From Spirochaetales bacterium (lineage in GTDB: Bacteria; Spirochaetota; Spirochaetia; JABEVK01): DNA of 39,137 bases. Shown here piece after piece: positions 23,976 to 32,441 of the stretch. The notes under the pieces were generated by a model. The model worked only from the letters and a program-made list of their open reading frames with translations. It searched no databases and was not told the DNA's origin. The stretch covers positions 1 to 39,137 of the forward strand of contig CANJXC010000019.1 of the NCBI GenBank assembly GCA_947478845.1. Reading direction: 5' to 3'. The translations under genes were made by a program, and so were the position numbers. Position 1 is the first letter of the stretch. Every line of letters starts with the position of its first letter.

Positions 23976-25112
23976 ATGAAGATTGCAAAGACTGTCCATA
24001 TTTCGCTCGCGCTGCTGTTGATCAGCAGCCTCGTGGGGATGAGCTCCCTCTCGGCCCAGGCCAAGACCTACGCCCCGGTAAACCTCAACCCCACCCAGAA
24101 CTTTGGCGCGGGCCCCAACGGCGAGCGCGCTGCGTTGCCTTCCGAGTTCAGCCTCACCGACGCCGAAAAGGCCAAACTGAAGGCCGGGAACTACACTGTG
24201 GCCTTCTGTTACCACATTCAGAGCGACCAAGTGAACCAGACCAAGGTCAAGGCCGCCCAGGAGTTTCTCAAGGCCCTGAACATCAAGACCGTATCTGTCA
24301 CCGACGCCAACTTCAAGGTGGAGAAGCAGATTGCTGACATCGAGACCACCATGGCGCTCAAGCCCAGCGTGTTGTTTGTGATGCCTGTAGACCCCACGGC
24401 CACCGCAAAGACCCTGAAAAACGTTGCCGCCTCGGGCACGAAGATCGTCTTCATGGAAAACGCCGCCAAGGGCATGGTCGCCGGCAAGGACTACATTGGC
24501 CTTGTGAACTCCGACAGCTACGGCAACGGCAAGGCCGCCGCCGACATGATGGCGCAGCAACTTGGTTACAAGGGCGAAGTTGCCATGGTCTTCTTTGATG
24601 CGGCGTTCTTCGTCACCAACGAGCGAGACCGCGGCTTCGCCGAAACCATGACCAAGAACTACCCCGACATCAAGATTGTCAGCAAGGTTGGTTTCGCCGA
24701 CTCCAACAAGGTTGGAGAGGTAGCCGACGGCATTTTCGCGAACTTCCCCAACATCAAGGGAATCTACGCTAGCTGGGACATTCCGGGTGAAAGTGTCATC
24801 GCGTCGGCCAAGAGCGTTAAGCGCACCGACATCGTCATCACCACCATCGACATGAGCGACAATACCGCCCGTATGATCGCCACCGACGGTATCGTCCGCG
24901 GTACCGCCTCTCCCCGGTCCTGGGACCAAGGCGTGGCCGAAGCGATGATGGCGTGCTATGGCCTGCTGGGTAAGACTCCTCCCTCGACCTATGTTGCCAT
25001 ACCGACCCAGCCCACTATGAAGTCCAACGTGGTTCAGGCCTACAAGAACACCTATCACCTGACTGTCGAGCCCGACTGGCTGAAGACCGCCGTCGCTGCA
25101 GGTAAGAAGTGA
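23976..25112 (+). CDS. Ribose-type ABC transporter substrate-binding protein
   Basis: A 378-residue periplasmic sugar-binding protein (Peripla_BP_4, RbsB/XylF group). A signal peptide ends at about residue 29 (SAQA before KTYAP). The first lobe starts at NYTVAFCYHIQSDQ, followed by VLFVMPVDPTA, VVNSD-like GLVNSDSYGNG and IKGIYASWDIPGE. An extra segment of about 40 residues precedes the first lobe, longer than in RbsB. The ribosome binding site is AAGGAGA. It delivers the sugar to the permease and ATPase that follow. The ligand is unknown; neighbouring genes suggest a sugar or polyol that is later oxidised or epimerised. Confidence 0.9.
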   Translation: MKIAKTVHISLALLLISSLVGMSSLSAQAKTYAPVNLNPTQNFGAGPNGERAALPSEFSLTDAEKAKLKAGNYTVAFCYHIQSDQVNQTKVKAAQEFLKALNIKTVSVTDANFKVEKQIADIETTMALKPSVLFVMPVDPTATAKTLKNVAASGTKIVFMENAAKGMVAGKDYIGLVNSDSYGNGKAAADMMAQQLGYKGEVAMVFFDAAFFVTNERDRGFAETMTKNYPDIKIVSKVGFADSNKVGEVADGIFANFPNIKGIYASWDIPGESVIASAKSVKRTDIVITTIDMSDNTARMIATDGIVRGTASPRSWDQGVAEAMMACYGLLGKTPPSTYVAIPTQPTMKSNVVQAYKNTYHLTVEPDWLKTAVAAGKK

Positions 25113-25140
25113 CGAGGTGAGCCCGGAAGCGGGAGGAGCC

Positions 25141-26634
25141 ATGGAAGAAAACGCAATTTCGTTGAAAGAAATCTCCAAGTCCTTCGGCACGGTGAAAGTT
25201 CTCGACAACGTCGACTTTGACCTGAAGAAAGGCTCGGTCCACGCGCTTGTTGGCGGCAACGGAGCGGGTAAATCCACGCTGATGAAAATACTGACGGGGG
25301 TTTACTCCCATGATCAGGGGACCATCCTCGTCGATGGCAAACCAGCCGAGATGAAAACCTACTCCGACGCCGTGAACAAGGGAATCAGTTTGATCTTCCA
25401 AGAACTGAGCCTGATTCCGACCCTGTCCATCGTGGAGAACATCTTTTTGAACCGTGAGCTCTCTCGTTTCCGGGTACTCAGCAAGGCCAAAATGCGAACA
25501 CGCTCCCTCGAACTTTTGGCCGAGCTCGGGATCAGCGCCGATCCTTCGATGCTGATCAAAGACCTCGACGTCGGTGTCTGCCAGATGATCGAGATCGCCA
25601 AGGCGATGGCCGTGAACGCCAGGGTCATCATCATGGACGAGCCGACGGCCTCGCTGACCGAAAAGGAGACCGAGACTTTGTTCGGTCTGGTCGGTCAGCT
25701 CAAGAAAAAAGGGGTCTCGATCATCTACATTTCGCACCGCATGAACGAGGTCTTCAAGATCTGCGATGAGATCTCGGTGCTCCGCAACGGGAAGGTTGTC
25801 GCCCACAGGAAGACCGCCGACTACACGCTGGAGACCCTGATCGGTGACATCATTGGCAACAAGGAACGCAAGGCTTTCGTGCACACCTCCCGGGAAGACC
25901 AGATCAGCGACGAGACTCTTCTCGAGGTCCGTAACTTGTCGATGGGGTTAAGGCTCCAAGACGTGAGCTTTCGCTTGCGCCGAGGGGAAATCTTGGGGTT
26001 TGCCGGACTCATGGCTAGCGGCCGGACCGAAACCCTCGAAGCCCTTTTCGGGGTTCAACCCTCCGATTCGGGGACAGTCATCCTCGAGGGAACCCCGCGC
26101 CGGTTCCGAAGCGTCCAAGAGGCAATCCGGGCGGGGGTGGTCCTCATTCCCGAAGACCGGCGCCGCGAGGGGTTGGTGCTGGAACACTCGGTGCTCGAGA
26201 ACCTCTGTTTGCCCAATCTCAACGGGTTGATGAGGGGCTTCAAGCTCAACAGGCGACTGGCAGGCGAACTCGCTAGCGACAGCGTCGACGAGTTCAAGGT
26301 CAAGACCCCGAGCGTCCAGACGGTCATGGAGGACCTCTCGGGCGGAAACCAGCAAAAAGTGGTCATTGCTAAATGGCTCAAGACCAAGCCCAAGGTGCTC
26401 ATGATGGATGAACCTACAGCCGGTATCGACATCGGAGCCAAGGCCGAAATCATGCAACTGGTCCGCGATTTTGCCTCGAAGAAGAATGGGGTCATCTTCG
26501 TGTCTTCCGAACTGACAGAACTCATGGCCGTATGCGACCGCGTGCTGATTTTTCAAAAGGGCAGAATTGTCGGTGAGATGCTGGCGTCGCAGATTCAGGA
26601 CGAGGAGGTCCTCCAACATGCTATCCAACATTAA
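25141..26634 (+). CDS. Sugar ABC transporter ATPase (RbsA/MglA type, two NBDs)
   Basis: A 497-residue fusion of two ATPase domains, standard for the ribose/galactose family. The first has Walker A GGNGAGKST, a signature-like DVGVCQMIEIAKA and Walker B VIIMDEPTASLT. The second has a degenerate Walker A (GLMASGRTE), signature LSGGNQQKV and DEPTAGID. Degeneracy of the second site is normal in this family. The start is ATG 25141 with GGGAGGAG ahead; an upstream GTG at 25117 is in frame but poorer. It works with the binding protein at 23976 and the permease at 26618, whose gene it overlaps by 17 bp. Confidence 0.94.
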   Translation: MEENAISLKEISKSFGTVKVLDNVDFDLKKGSVHALVGGNGAGKSTLMKILTGVYSHDQGTILVDGKPAEMKTYSDAVNKGISLIFQELSLIPTLSIVENIFLNRELSRFRVLSKAKMRTRSLELLAELGISADPSMLIKDLDVGVCQMIEIAKAMAVNARVIIMDEPTASLTEKETETLFGLVGQLKKKGVSIIYISHRMNEVFKICDEISVLRNGKVVAHRKTADYTLETLIGDIIGNKERKAFVHTSREDQISDETLLEVRNLSMGLRLQDVSFRLRRGEILGFAGLMASGRTETLEALFGVQPSDSGTVILEGTPRRFRSVQEAIRAGVVLIPEDRRREGLVLEHSVLENLCLPNLNGLMRGFKLNRRLAGELASDSVDEFKVKTPSVQTVMEDLSGGNQQKVVIAKWLKTKPKVLMMDEPTAGIDIGAKAEIMQLVRDFASKKNGVIFVSSELTELMAVCDRVLIFQKGRIVGEMLASQIQDEEVLQHAIQH

Positions 26635-27580
26635 ACGCTTCGATCTGAGCAAATACATGGCCTACATCATCTTCGCACTTATCCTGGCCATCTTTGCCCT
26701 CTGGTTGGGCGAGCGGTTCTTTTCGGTCAACAACATCCTGAACATCACCCGCCAGACAGCAATGATCTCCATCATGGCCATGGCCATGACCTTCGTCATC
26801 GCTTCGGGCAACATTGACCTTTCCATCGGGGCTATCGCGGCTCTCAGCTCTCTGACGATGGCGCTCACTTTGCAAGCCACAGGAAATGTGGCGCTGGCCA
26901 TCGCCGCAGGCCTCGGAGTCGGTGCGTTGATCGGGTTCACCAACGGTTGGCTGGTGGCGAGCTTCGGTATCCCGTCGTTCTTGGTAACTCTCGGCGTGCT
27001 CAGTGCCGTCAAAGGTGCGGCCATGTGGAGCACGAACACCGCTGCGGTTCCCATCGAAAACGAGTGGTTCAACGAGGTCTTTGGTCTAGGAACTATCGCA
27101 GGCGTTGTCCCCGTGCTTTTGGTCTGGACTTTAGTGTCCACAGCCTTCGGGTACTTTGTACTGAACTATCTGCCCTTCGGCAAAAAGGTGCTGGCCACCG
27201 GCGGTAACGTAGTGGCGGCCAAGTACACCGGCATCAAGGTCAAAAACATCACGGTTTGGGTCATGGTGATCTCGGGCGTGGCCGCCAGTCTCGCCGGCAT
27301 GCTCTACGCCGGAAGAATGCAAACGGCCCGCTACACCTTCGGCGAAGGCGACGAGCTCAATGTCATCGCCGCGGTCGTTTTGGGCGGCACCGCCATGTCG
27401 GGGGGCAAGGGTAGCATCATTGGCGCGCTAATCGGGTCGCTTCTCATGGGAATGATCAGCAACGGACTGATTATCGGCGGCTTCAGTGTGAGCCAGCAGA
27501 TGATCATCCGTGGCGCCATCATTGTTCTCGCCGTCGTTCTCGGTTCTCTCGGAAACAAGAGGAAGATGGACAAGGCCTGA
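26618..27580 (+). CDS. Sugar ABC transporter permease (RbsC type)
   Basis: A 320-residue permease of the BPD_transp_2 family with 8-10 hydrophobic helices. It has the motif ASGNIDLSIGAIAALSS near residue 75 and GGTAMSGGKGSIIGALIG in the cytoplasmic coupling region. A single permease gene implies a homodimer, as in ribose transporters. The start is ATG 26618 with GGAGG 11 nt before it, inside the ATPase gene; the longer frame from 26567 is a shadow of that gene. Confidence 0.93.
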   Translation: MLSNIKRFDLSKYMAYIIFALILAIFALWLGERFFSVNNILNITRQTAMISIMAMAMTFVIASGNIDLSIGAIAALSSLTMALTLQATGNVALAIAAGLGVGALIGFTNGWLVASFGIPSFLVTLGVLSAVKGAAMWSTNTAAVPIENEWFNEVFGLGTIAGVVPVLLVWTLVSTAFGYFVLNYLPFGKKVLATGGNVVAAKYTGIKVKNITVWVMVISGVAASLAGMLYAGRMQTARYTFGEGDELNVIAAVVLGGTAMSGGKGSIIGALIGSLLMGMISNGLIIGGFSVSQQMIIRGAIIVLAVVLGSLGNKRKMDKA

Positions 27581-27638
27581 GCCTACCCTCCATCGCCCTC
27601 CCCTCTCACAAAACTTTTATTACCACAGGAGTCTTTAC

Positions 27639-28475
27639 ATGAAATACGCCTTCAATAGTTGGGTTTACAGCAGCTTCCCGTGTTGGGTTCCCGCTTATCC
27701 GCTGGCAGAAACCATCAAGCGTCTGGCCCGCATCGGCTACGACGGCATCGAGCTGGGGTGCACCTCTCCCCATGCGTGGCCGGCCTACCTCAGCCCGGAC
27801 CAACGAAAACAGACCAACAAACTCCTCAAGGACAACAACATCGTCATCAGCTCAGTACTGGCGGTGCCCGGTGGCGGACCCGGCGGCAACGTGGCCTCCG
27901 TAGACCCGGCTGAACTGGCTTGGACGAGGCAGCACCTTCGCGACGTGTGCGATTTGGCCGCCGATTTCGGCTGCAAGACCATGCTCTACGTGGCGGGCTG
28001 GTACATCTACGGCACCCGCAAGGCAACAGCGTGGCAAAACTCGCTCGACACCCTGAAAGGTTTGGCCGACTACGCTGGCGATAAGGGCATCAGCATCGTG
28101 GTTGAGCCCACAGCCCAGGACAGCAACCTCATCGAGAGCCTCGACGATGCGTTGACCCTGATGGAGCAAAGCGGCAAGAACAACGTCGGTGTGATGTTCG
28201 ACACCGCCCACGCGATGCACCGCGACGAGGTCCCTACCGATTACATCTACCAGGCCGGCAAGAATCTTAAACACATCCACCTCACCGACAACAACCGCGG
28301 GGCCATCGGCGCCGGTTCCATCGATTTTGTGGCAATCATGCGGGCCCTCAAGGATGTTGACTACCAGGGGTACGTCACGATGGAGAACGGTTTCAACTCT
28401 CGGGGAGTTCACCCGGATTCCGTGGCCCGGATCTCGCTGGAGGCCCTCAAGGCTATCGAGTCGAAGCTGAAATGA
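27639..28475 (+). CDS. Sugar epimerase/isomerase (xylose isomerase-like TIM barrel)
   Basis: A 278-residue AP-endonuclease-2/xylose isomerase-like TIM barrel. Its metal site matches the tagatose/psicose 3-epimerase group: E156 (VVEPTAQ), D188 and H191 (MFDTAHAMH), H212/H214 (HIHLTDNN) and E249 (VTMENGF). The start is ATG 27639 with AGGAGT upstream. It is preceded by a 58-bp gap with no terminator. It overlaps the oxidoreductase gene by 4 bp. In similar clusters such enzymes act on keto-sugars or sugar acids together with Gfo/Idh/MocA oxidoreductases; the exact reaction is unknown. Confidence 0.88.
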   Translation: MKYAFNSWVYSSFPCWVPAYPLAETIKRLARIGYDGIELGCTSPHAWPAYLSPDQRKQTNKLLKDNNIVISSVLAVPGGGPGGNVASVDPAELAWTRQHLRDVCDLAADFGCKTMLYVAGWYIYGTRKATAWQNSLDTLKGLADYAGDKGISIVVEPTAQDSNLIESLDDALTLMEQSGKNNVGVMFDTAHAMHRDEVPTDYIYQAGKNLKHIHLTDNNRGAIGAGSIDFVAIMRALKDVDYQGYVTMENGFNSRGVHPDSVARISLEALKAIESKLK

Positions 28476-29650
28476 ACAACGTGCTCCAAGCCGTTTTGGT
28501 CGGCGCTGGCTTTATTGGCCCTGCCCATCTCGAGGCCCTGCGGCGCCTGAACATCAATGTCCGCGGCTTGGTCGGCACGTCCCCCGAAAGCGCCCGGGAG
28601 CGCGCCGCGGCCTTGGGTATCGGCCACGCCTATCGTTCGCTCGAGGAGGCGTTGGCCGACCCACTGGCCGCCGTCTTTCACATCGCCGTGCCAAACGATC
28701 TCCACTATTGGATGGTGAAAAAAGTTCTCCTGGCCGGCAAGCACGTCGTCTGTGAAAAGCCCTTGGCCCTGAACTCACAAGAATCCAAGGAATTGTTGGA
28801 TTTGGCCCGAAAGTCAGGAGTCGTTCATGGAGTCTCCTATAACCTTCGCTTTTACCCGATGATTCGCGAGGCCCGAGACCACCTCAGGTCAGGCAAAGTG
28901 GGCAGGGTTTTTCTGATTCACGGCTCCTACTTGCAGGACTGGTTGCTGCACGACACCGATTGGAACTGGCGCCTAGACCCCAAAGTTGGGGGCCCTCTAC
29001 GGGCCGTGGCCGACATCGGCACCCACTGGATCGATATGGCCTGCCATGTAACAGGACTCAAGGTGGAGGCTGTTTTGGCATCGCTATCCACGGTTCATCC
29101 GGTACGCCAACGGCCCATGGCTGCCATAGAAACCTACCAAAGCACGCTCGGGACTGCGGTGGCCACCGAGGATGTATCCATCACCACCGAAGACGTGGCA
29201 ACGATGCTGTTTCGTTTCGAGGGCGGTGCTCTCGGCTCTCTGGTGGTCAGCCAGGTGAGCGCAGGTCAGAAAAACCGGCTCCGCCTTGAGGTCGACGGTT
29301 CCCAATCCTCGCTTTCGTGGGACTCCGAAGAGCCAAACCGCCTCGACATCGGGCACCGCGACAAGCCTAACCAAGTGTTTCTCAAAGACCCGCAGTTGCT
29401 TTCGCAGGCGGCCAAAGGGTACTCCTGGTACCCCGGTGGTCACCCGGAAGGCTTCCCCGACACCTTCAAGGGCCTTTTTCAGCAGGTGTATACCGCGGCC
29501 GCGCAGGCGCCGAACGTGCGTCCTGAGGCCGACTACCCCACCTTTGAGGATGGGCATACGGAGATGGTTGTGGTCGACGCAATCCTGAAAAGTGCTGCCC
29601 TGCAGACTTGGGTCAAGCTCGCAAACTTTGAGGCAGGAGAAAAAATATGA
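28472..29650 (+). CDS. Gfo/Idh/MocA-family oxidoreductase
   Basis: A 392-residue NAD(P)-dependent sugar oxidoreductase. The Rossmann fold begins VLVGAGFIGPAHLEAL (8-23), the catalytic lysine motif is EKPL (95-98), and the second half contains VADIGTHWIDMACHV with the D-x-x-x-H pair of active members. It sits after a TIM-barrel epimerase, an arrangement typical of inositol, glucoside-3-dehydrogenase and related sugar pathways. Translational overlap at both ends (ATGA in, 4 bp out) shows it belongs to the operon. The substrate is not known. Confidence 0.92.
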   Translation: MNNVLQAVLVGAGFIGPAHLEALRRLNINVRGLVGTSPESARERAAALGIGHAYRSLEEALADPLAAVFHIAVPNDLHYWMVKKVLLAGKHVVCEKPLALNSQESKELLDLARKSGVVHGVSYNLRFYPMIREARDHLRSGKVGRVFLIHGSYLQDWLLHDTDWNWRLDPKVGGPLRAVADIGTHWIDMACHVTGLKVEAVLASLSTVHPVRQRPMAAIETYQSTLGTAVATEDVSITTEDVATMLFRFEGGALGSLVVSQVSAGQKNRLRLEVDGSQSSLSWDSEEPNRLDIGHRDKPNQVFLKDPQLLSQAAKGYSWYPGGHPEGFPDTFKGLFQQVYTAAAQAPNVRPEADYPTFEDGHTEMVVVDAILKSAALQTWVKLANFEAGEKI

Positions 29651-29934
29651 TCACCATTGTTGCAAAACACACAGTCAGACCCGAGAACATCGAACGGTTC
29701 AAGGCCCTCGCCCTCCAAATGGTCGGTCCCACCCGCAAAGAACCTGGCTGCCACTTGTACGTTCTTCACCAAGGGGTGAAAGACCCGTGCGTGCTCACCT
29801 TCGTTGAGGACTGGGAGGATCAAGCTTCTCTCGATGCCCACGGGAAGACATCACACTTCACCACCATCGTCCCACAGTTTGCCGCTTTACTGGCGAGGGA
29901 ACCCGAAATCGACTTCTATCATTTGGTGGAATAA
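29647..29934 (+). CDS. ABM-domain (antibiotic biosynthesis monooxygenase-like) protein
   Basis: A 95-residue ferredoxin-like alpha/beta barrel of the ABM family (MITIVAKHTVRPENIERF, EPGCHLYVL, FVEDWEDQASLDAH, HLVE). The nearest well-known relatives in sugar operons are LsrG-type phospho-AI-2 isomerases and YgiN/RhaM-like enzymes. It is the last gene of the sugar operon, with AGGAG and a 4-bp overlap. It may isomerise or detoxify a reactive keto-sugar intermediate; this is inferred from its position. No lsrK or lsrF is present, so an AI-2 system is not supported. Confidence 0.85.
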   Translation: MITIVAKHTVRPENIERFKALALQMVGPTRKEPGCHLYVLHQGVKDPCVLTFVEDWEDQASLDAHGKTSHFTTIVPQFAALLAREPEIDFYHLVE

Positions 29935-29979
29935 AGAGGGCCTCAAGTACCACACAACACAGGCGGACTTTTTTGTCCC

Positions 29980-30008
29980 TAGACAGTGCGAAGCTCTTCG
30001 TTCAAAAT
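29980..30008 (+). promoter_or_regulatory. Putative leaderless promoter of the 540-residue protein gene
   Basis: TAGACA (29980-29985), 17-bp spacer, CAAAAT (30003-30008), then 8 nt to ATG 30017 with no ribosome binding site. The spacer contains the inverted repeat CGAAG-CT-CTTCG. Confidence 0.5.
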
Positions 30009-30016
30009 GATCTACC

Positions 30017-31639
30017 ATGAGCGATAAGTTTTCAGGCGACCTTGATCCGGATCTTGCGGCCCTTCTGAATGCGGGGGGCCCTCCTGCGGGCGCGCCGCAA
30101 TTCGACGACCTTTTCTCCTCCGGAACGCCCAGTGCCTCTGTTGCGATGGAAGCGCCCGACTTCGCCAAGAAGGGCTTTGAGCCGGTTAAGGTCTTCTCCG
30201 AGGCTCCGAAACCCTACTTTCAAAACCCCAAGTTCTACAACCTTGTCCTTGCCGACTTAGGAGAAGCCGCCACAAGGGTCCATCAGATTCTTACCGATCT
30301 TATGAATGCTCCCGACCCCGAGGCCCGGGGACAAGCCCGGCTCAAGTTCACTCCGGCCTGGTGGACTCTTCTCGACTTGCTGGTCAAGGATCTGTCTGCC
30401 TCTGCTCCCGAACCAAAACGTCTGGCCGTGCGCTATGGGGTGCTCCTTCCGACCCTTTTGGCTCCCGAACAGCGGGATCTGTTGGCGTCGATAATTTATG
30501 AGAATCGCACCGGTGAAGCCATCCACTACATCGATGAGTGGCTTCGTAAAGTGGGCAGCGGCGAGCTAGCCCCTTTGGCGACCGACGACGAAATCAAGAT
30601 TGTCAAAAAAGGTTCGGTTGACAACTCGGCTAACCTAGCCCGCTTTGAGAAAGCTCAGGGGCAGTTTCAAGCGCAGTCGAACCTGATCAATATGAAGTTC
30701 AGGGAAGTGAAGGAACTTGAGGCCGTGATTGCCAAAAGTTCGGTGGAGTTAGGGCGCCATGACGTGCACCCGAGTTTCGGCAACCTGCCCGACGTGTACA
30801 ACGGCACCCAAAAGGCGGCCATGATTGCCATTGGGGAAGCCATGAAGACTCTAGGCAGCCTCGACAAGGAACTCGCCCAGTATTTCCGCGACTTGGAACG
30901 AATGAAAAGCGACTTGGTGCGAGCCGAGGCTGCCGTCGGTGAATCCGGTGGGGTTGAGGTAGATGCAAAAGCTGTTCTCAAGGAACTCAGCTCTATCCGC
31001 CAGATGGCGAAGCTTTCTGTGGGCCGTCAAGGCAACCAATTCCCCGTGCTGATGAAGCAGTATATGCCTTCCCGCCTGGAAGACATCGCTACCCGGGAAA
31101 ATGTTCTATCGATTATGGGCGAGGTTGAGAGGCTCGACCCGGGACTTTTTCTGCGAGTGTTCAAGAGCAGCAGCAACCGCATAGTGCCCCACGTGATCTT
31201 GTTTCCCTCCTTTGGCGACCTTGGGGTCTGTTGGGAGCCTTTTGAGAAATCCAACCGGTCGACGAGCCGCGGCCGCATTGGTGTTCCCATGTACTCCAAG
31301 AACCTGAAGAATGCCGTGATGACCGCTCTGGCGGATTTCAGGTGGCAAAGCTCAAAAGAAAAAGGCGGCTACCGCTGGATGGAGGAAGGTCTCAGTGGCT
31401 GGTATTATCAAGCCTTTACCGAGGCCGGCCACCGCGGTGACGTGCGCGAGTTTTTCATTCAGGACTACATCCTATGGATCACAAAGGAAAGTGAAGGCAC
31501 GCAAAAGTTGGATAAGGAGATCCGTGGAATTTTTTGGCGAAACGTGCCCTTCCCTCACGAGGTTCGAGAACTGCTGCGCAACCGTGGATTTGTCTACAGC
31601 GAATTGTACAAAAAAGACCAGAACCGCGGGGTTTCGTAG
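30017..31639 (+). CDS. Unknown conserved-looking protein, 540 residues
   Basis: I do not recognise the family with certainty. The N-terminus is acidic and proline-rich (MSDKFSGDLDPDLAALLNAG). An alpha-helical region (about 65-180) follows, then a coiled-coil-rich middle (about 200-310, LARFEKAQGQFQAQSNLINM and onward). The C-terminus (about 350-530) is mixed, with a run of W/F-rich motifs (GYRWMEEGLSGWYYQAF, FFIQDYILWITKESEGT). There is no signal peptide or membrane helix, so it is probably cytoplasmic. It looks like a spirochaete-type housekeeping hypothetical. It is monocistronic and ends convergent with the lspA operon; the small palindrome GTAGGT-CAG-ACCTAC spans its stop codon. Confidence 0.7.
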   Translation: MSDKFSGDLDPDLAALLNAGGPPAGAPQFDDLFSSGTPSASVAMEAPDFAKKGFEPVKVFSEAPKPYFQNPKFYNLVLADLGEAATRVHQILTDLMNAPDPEARGQARLKFTPAWWTLLDLLVKDLSASAPEPKRLAVRYGVLLPTLLAPEQRDLLASIIYENRTGEAIHYIDEWLRKVGSGELAPLATDDEIKIVKKGSVDNSANLARFEKAQGQFQAQSNLINMKFREVKELEAVIAKSSVELGRHDVHPSFGNLPDVYNGTQKAAMIAIGEAMKTLGSLDKELAQYFRDLERMKSDLVRAEAAVGESGGVEVDAKAVLKELSSIRQMAKLSVGRQGNQFPVLMKQYMPSRLEDIATRENVLSIMGEVERLDPGLFLRVFKSSSNRIVPHVILFPSFGDLGVCWEPFEKSNRSTSRGRIGVPMYSKNLKNAVMTALADFRWQSSKEKGGYRWMEEGLSGWYYQAFTEAGHRGDVREFFIQDYILWITKESEGTQKLDKEIRGIFWRNVPFPHEVRELLRNRGFVYSELYKKDQNRGVS

Positions 31640-31662
31640 GTCAGACCTACCCTCACTACAGG

Positions 31663-31938
31663 TCAGTACAGCTTGCCCTTGAAGATGCGCGGGTCGAGGT
31701 AGCGGTCGAGGGGAAAACGATCGCGAATCAGTGCTAGCGCCCAGCGATAAGTGAACCAAGTGGCCAGCAGCGCCAACAGGAAAAGCCCCACCCAAAACCC
31801 GACCGCGACAAAGCCCGTACGTACGGGGAGAAAAATGCCAGCAATGCCATGAAAGGCTAGGTAGTAAAAAAACATCAGGATGAGGTTGAACAGGGTGGCT
31901 CCCGCCAGAAAGACAATGGTGTAGTGTTTGCGGGTCAT
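31663..31938 (-). CDS. Small membrane protein, downstream of lspA
   Basis: A 91-residue protein with two hydrophobic helices (about 8-30 and 40-65) and a basic, Asp/Arg-rich end (LIRDRFPLDRYLDPRIFKGK). The start was chosen at the ATG overlapping the lspA stop (ATGA, 31935-31938); the open frame continues upstream only inside lspA. The family is unknown. Coupling to lspA suggests a role at the membrane, perhaps in lipoprotein handling, but nothing in the sequence proves it. Confidence 0.7.
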   Translation of the reverse strand: MTRKHYTIVFLAGATLFNLILMFFYYLAFHGIAGIFLPVRTGFVAVGFWVGLFLLALLATWFTYRWALALIRDRFPLDRYLDPRIFKGKLY

Positions 31939-32429
31939 TTTTTGCGCATCCCCAGCAGAATTGACAACACGAAGAGAGACCCACCCACGGAAATACAAGC
32001 GTCCGCCACGTTGAAAATGGCAAACCGGTCCATTCCAAAGAGCCCGTAAAGCCGGAAACTCAGGAAGTCAACAACACCCTCGGGCCGAAAGATCCGGTCT
32101 ACTTGATTTCCTAACCCGCCAGAAACGATAAGGGCCAAGCTCCAGCGTTGCAGGGCAGTCAAGCTCGGATCGCGCCAGTAGAAGACGAGAAAGGCACCCA
32201 TTACCCCCAGAGGGATCACGATGAACAGCGCCATCCTGAGCCAGTCGGGAAGGTTGTTTCCCATCGAAAAAGCAACACCAAGGTTGCGCACGTGGACGAG
32301 CCAGAGGAAATCACCGGCAGACGCCCAGCCCACCGTGTTGATCGGTATCCAGGCCACCACGGCCAGCTTGCTCATCTGATCGGCCACCATCAGCACAGCG
32401 GCGACTACCAGGGGGAAAGCTCTTTTCAT
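31935..32429 (-). CDS. lspA: Lipoprotein signal peptidase
   Basis: A 164-residue, four-helix aspartic peptidase of the inner membrane that removes signal peptides from prolipoproteins. The two catalytic aspartates are D121 in GNQVDRIFRPEGVVDF and D143 in FNVADACISVG. The N-terminal VADQMSKLAV motif is also conserved. It lies 12 bp after the Nif3-family gene on the same strand and overlaps the small membrane protein gene. It fits with the putative lipoprotein at 13656. Confidence 0.94.
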   Translation of the reverse strand: MKRAFPLVVAAVLMVADQMSKLAVVAWIPINTVGWASAGDFLWLVHVRNLGVAFSMGNNLPDWLRMALFIVIPLGVMGAFLVFYWRDPSLTALQRWSLALIVSGGLGNQVDRIFRPEGVVDFLSFRLYGLFGMDRFAIFNVADACISVGGSLFVLSILLGMRKK

Positions 32430-32441
32430 GGGCCAAGGGTA

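Noticed and set aside
25015-25884. Long minus-strand ORF opposite the sugar ABC ATPase
   Set aside because: It mirrors the codon bias of the true gene on the other strand and carries no recognisable motif.
22259-29934. lsr-type AI-2 uptake operon
   Set aside because: An ABM protein and ribose-type transporter are shared, but LsrK, LsrF, LsrR and the second permease are missing, while dehydrogenases are present.
31636-31650. GTAGGT-CAG-ACCTAC palindrome as a terminator between convergent genes
   Set aside because: The stem is short (6 bp) and there is no T-run on either side. It may be chance, so it was not listed as a terminator.
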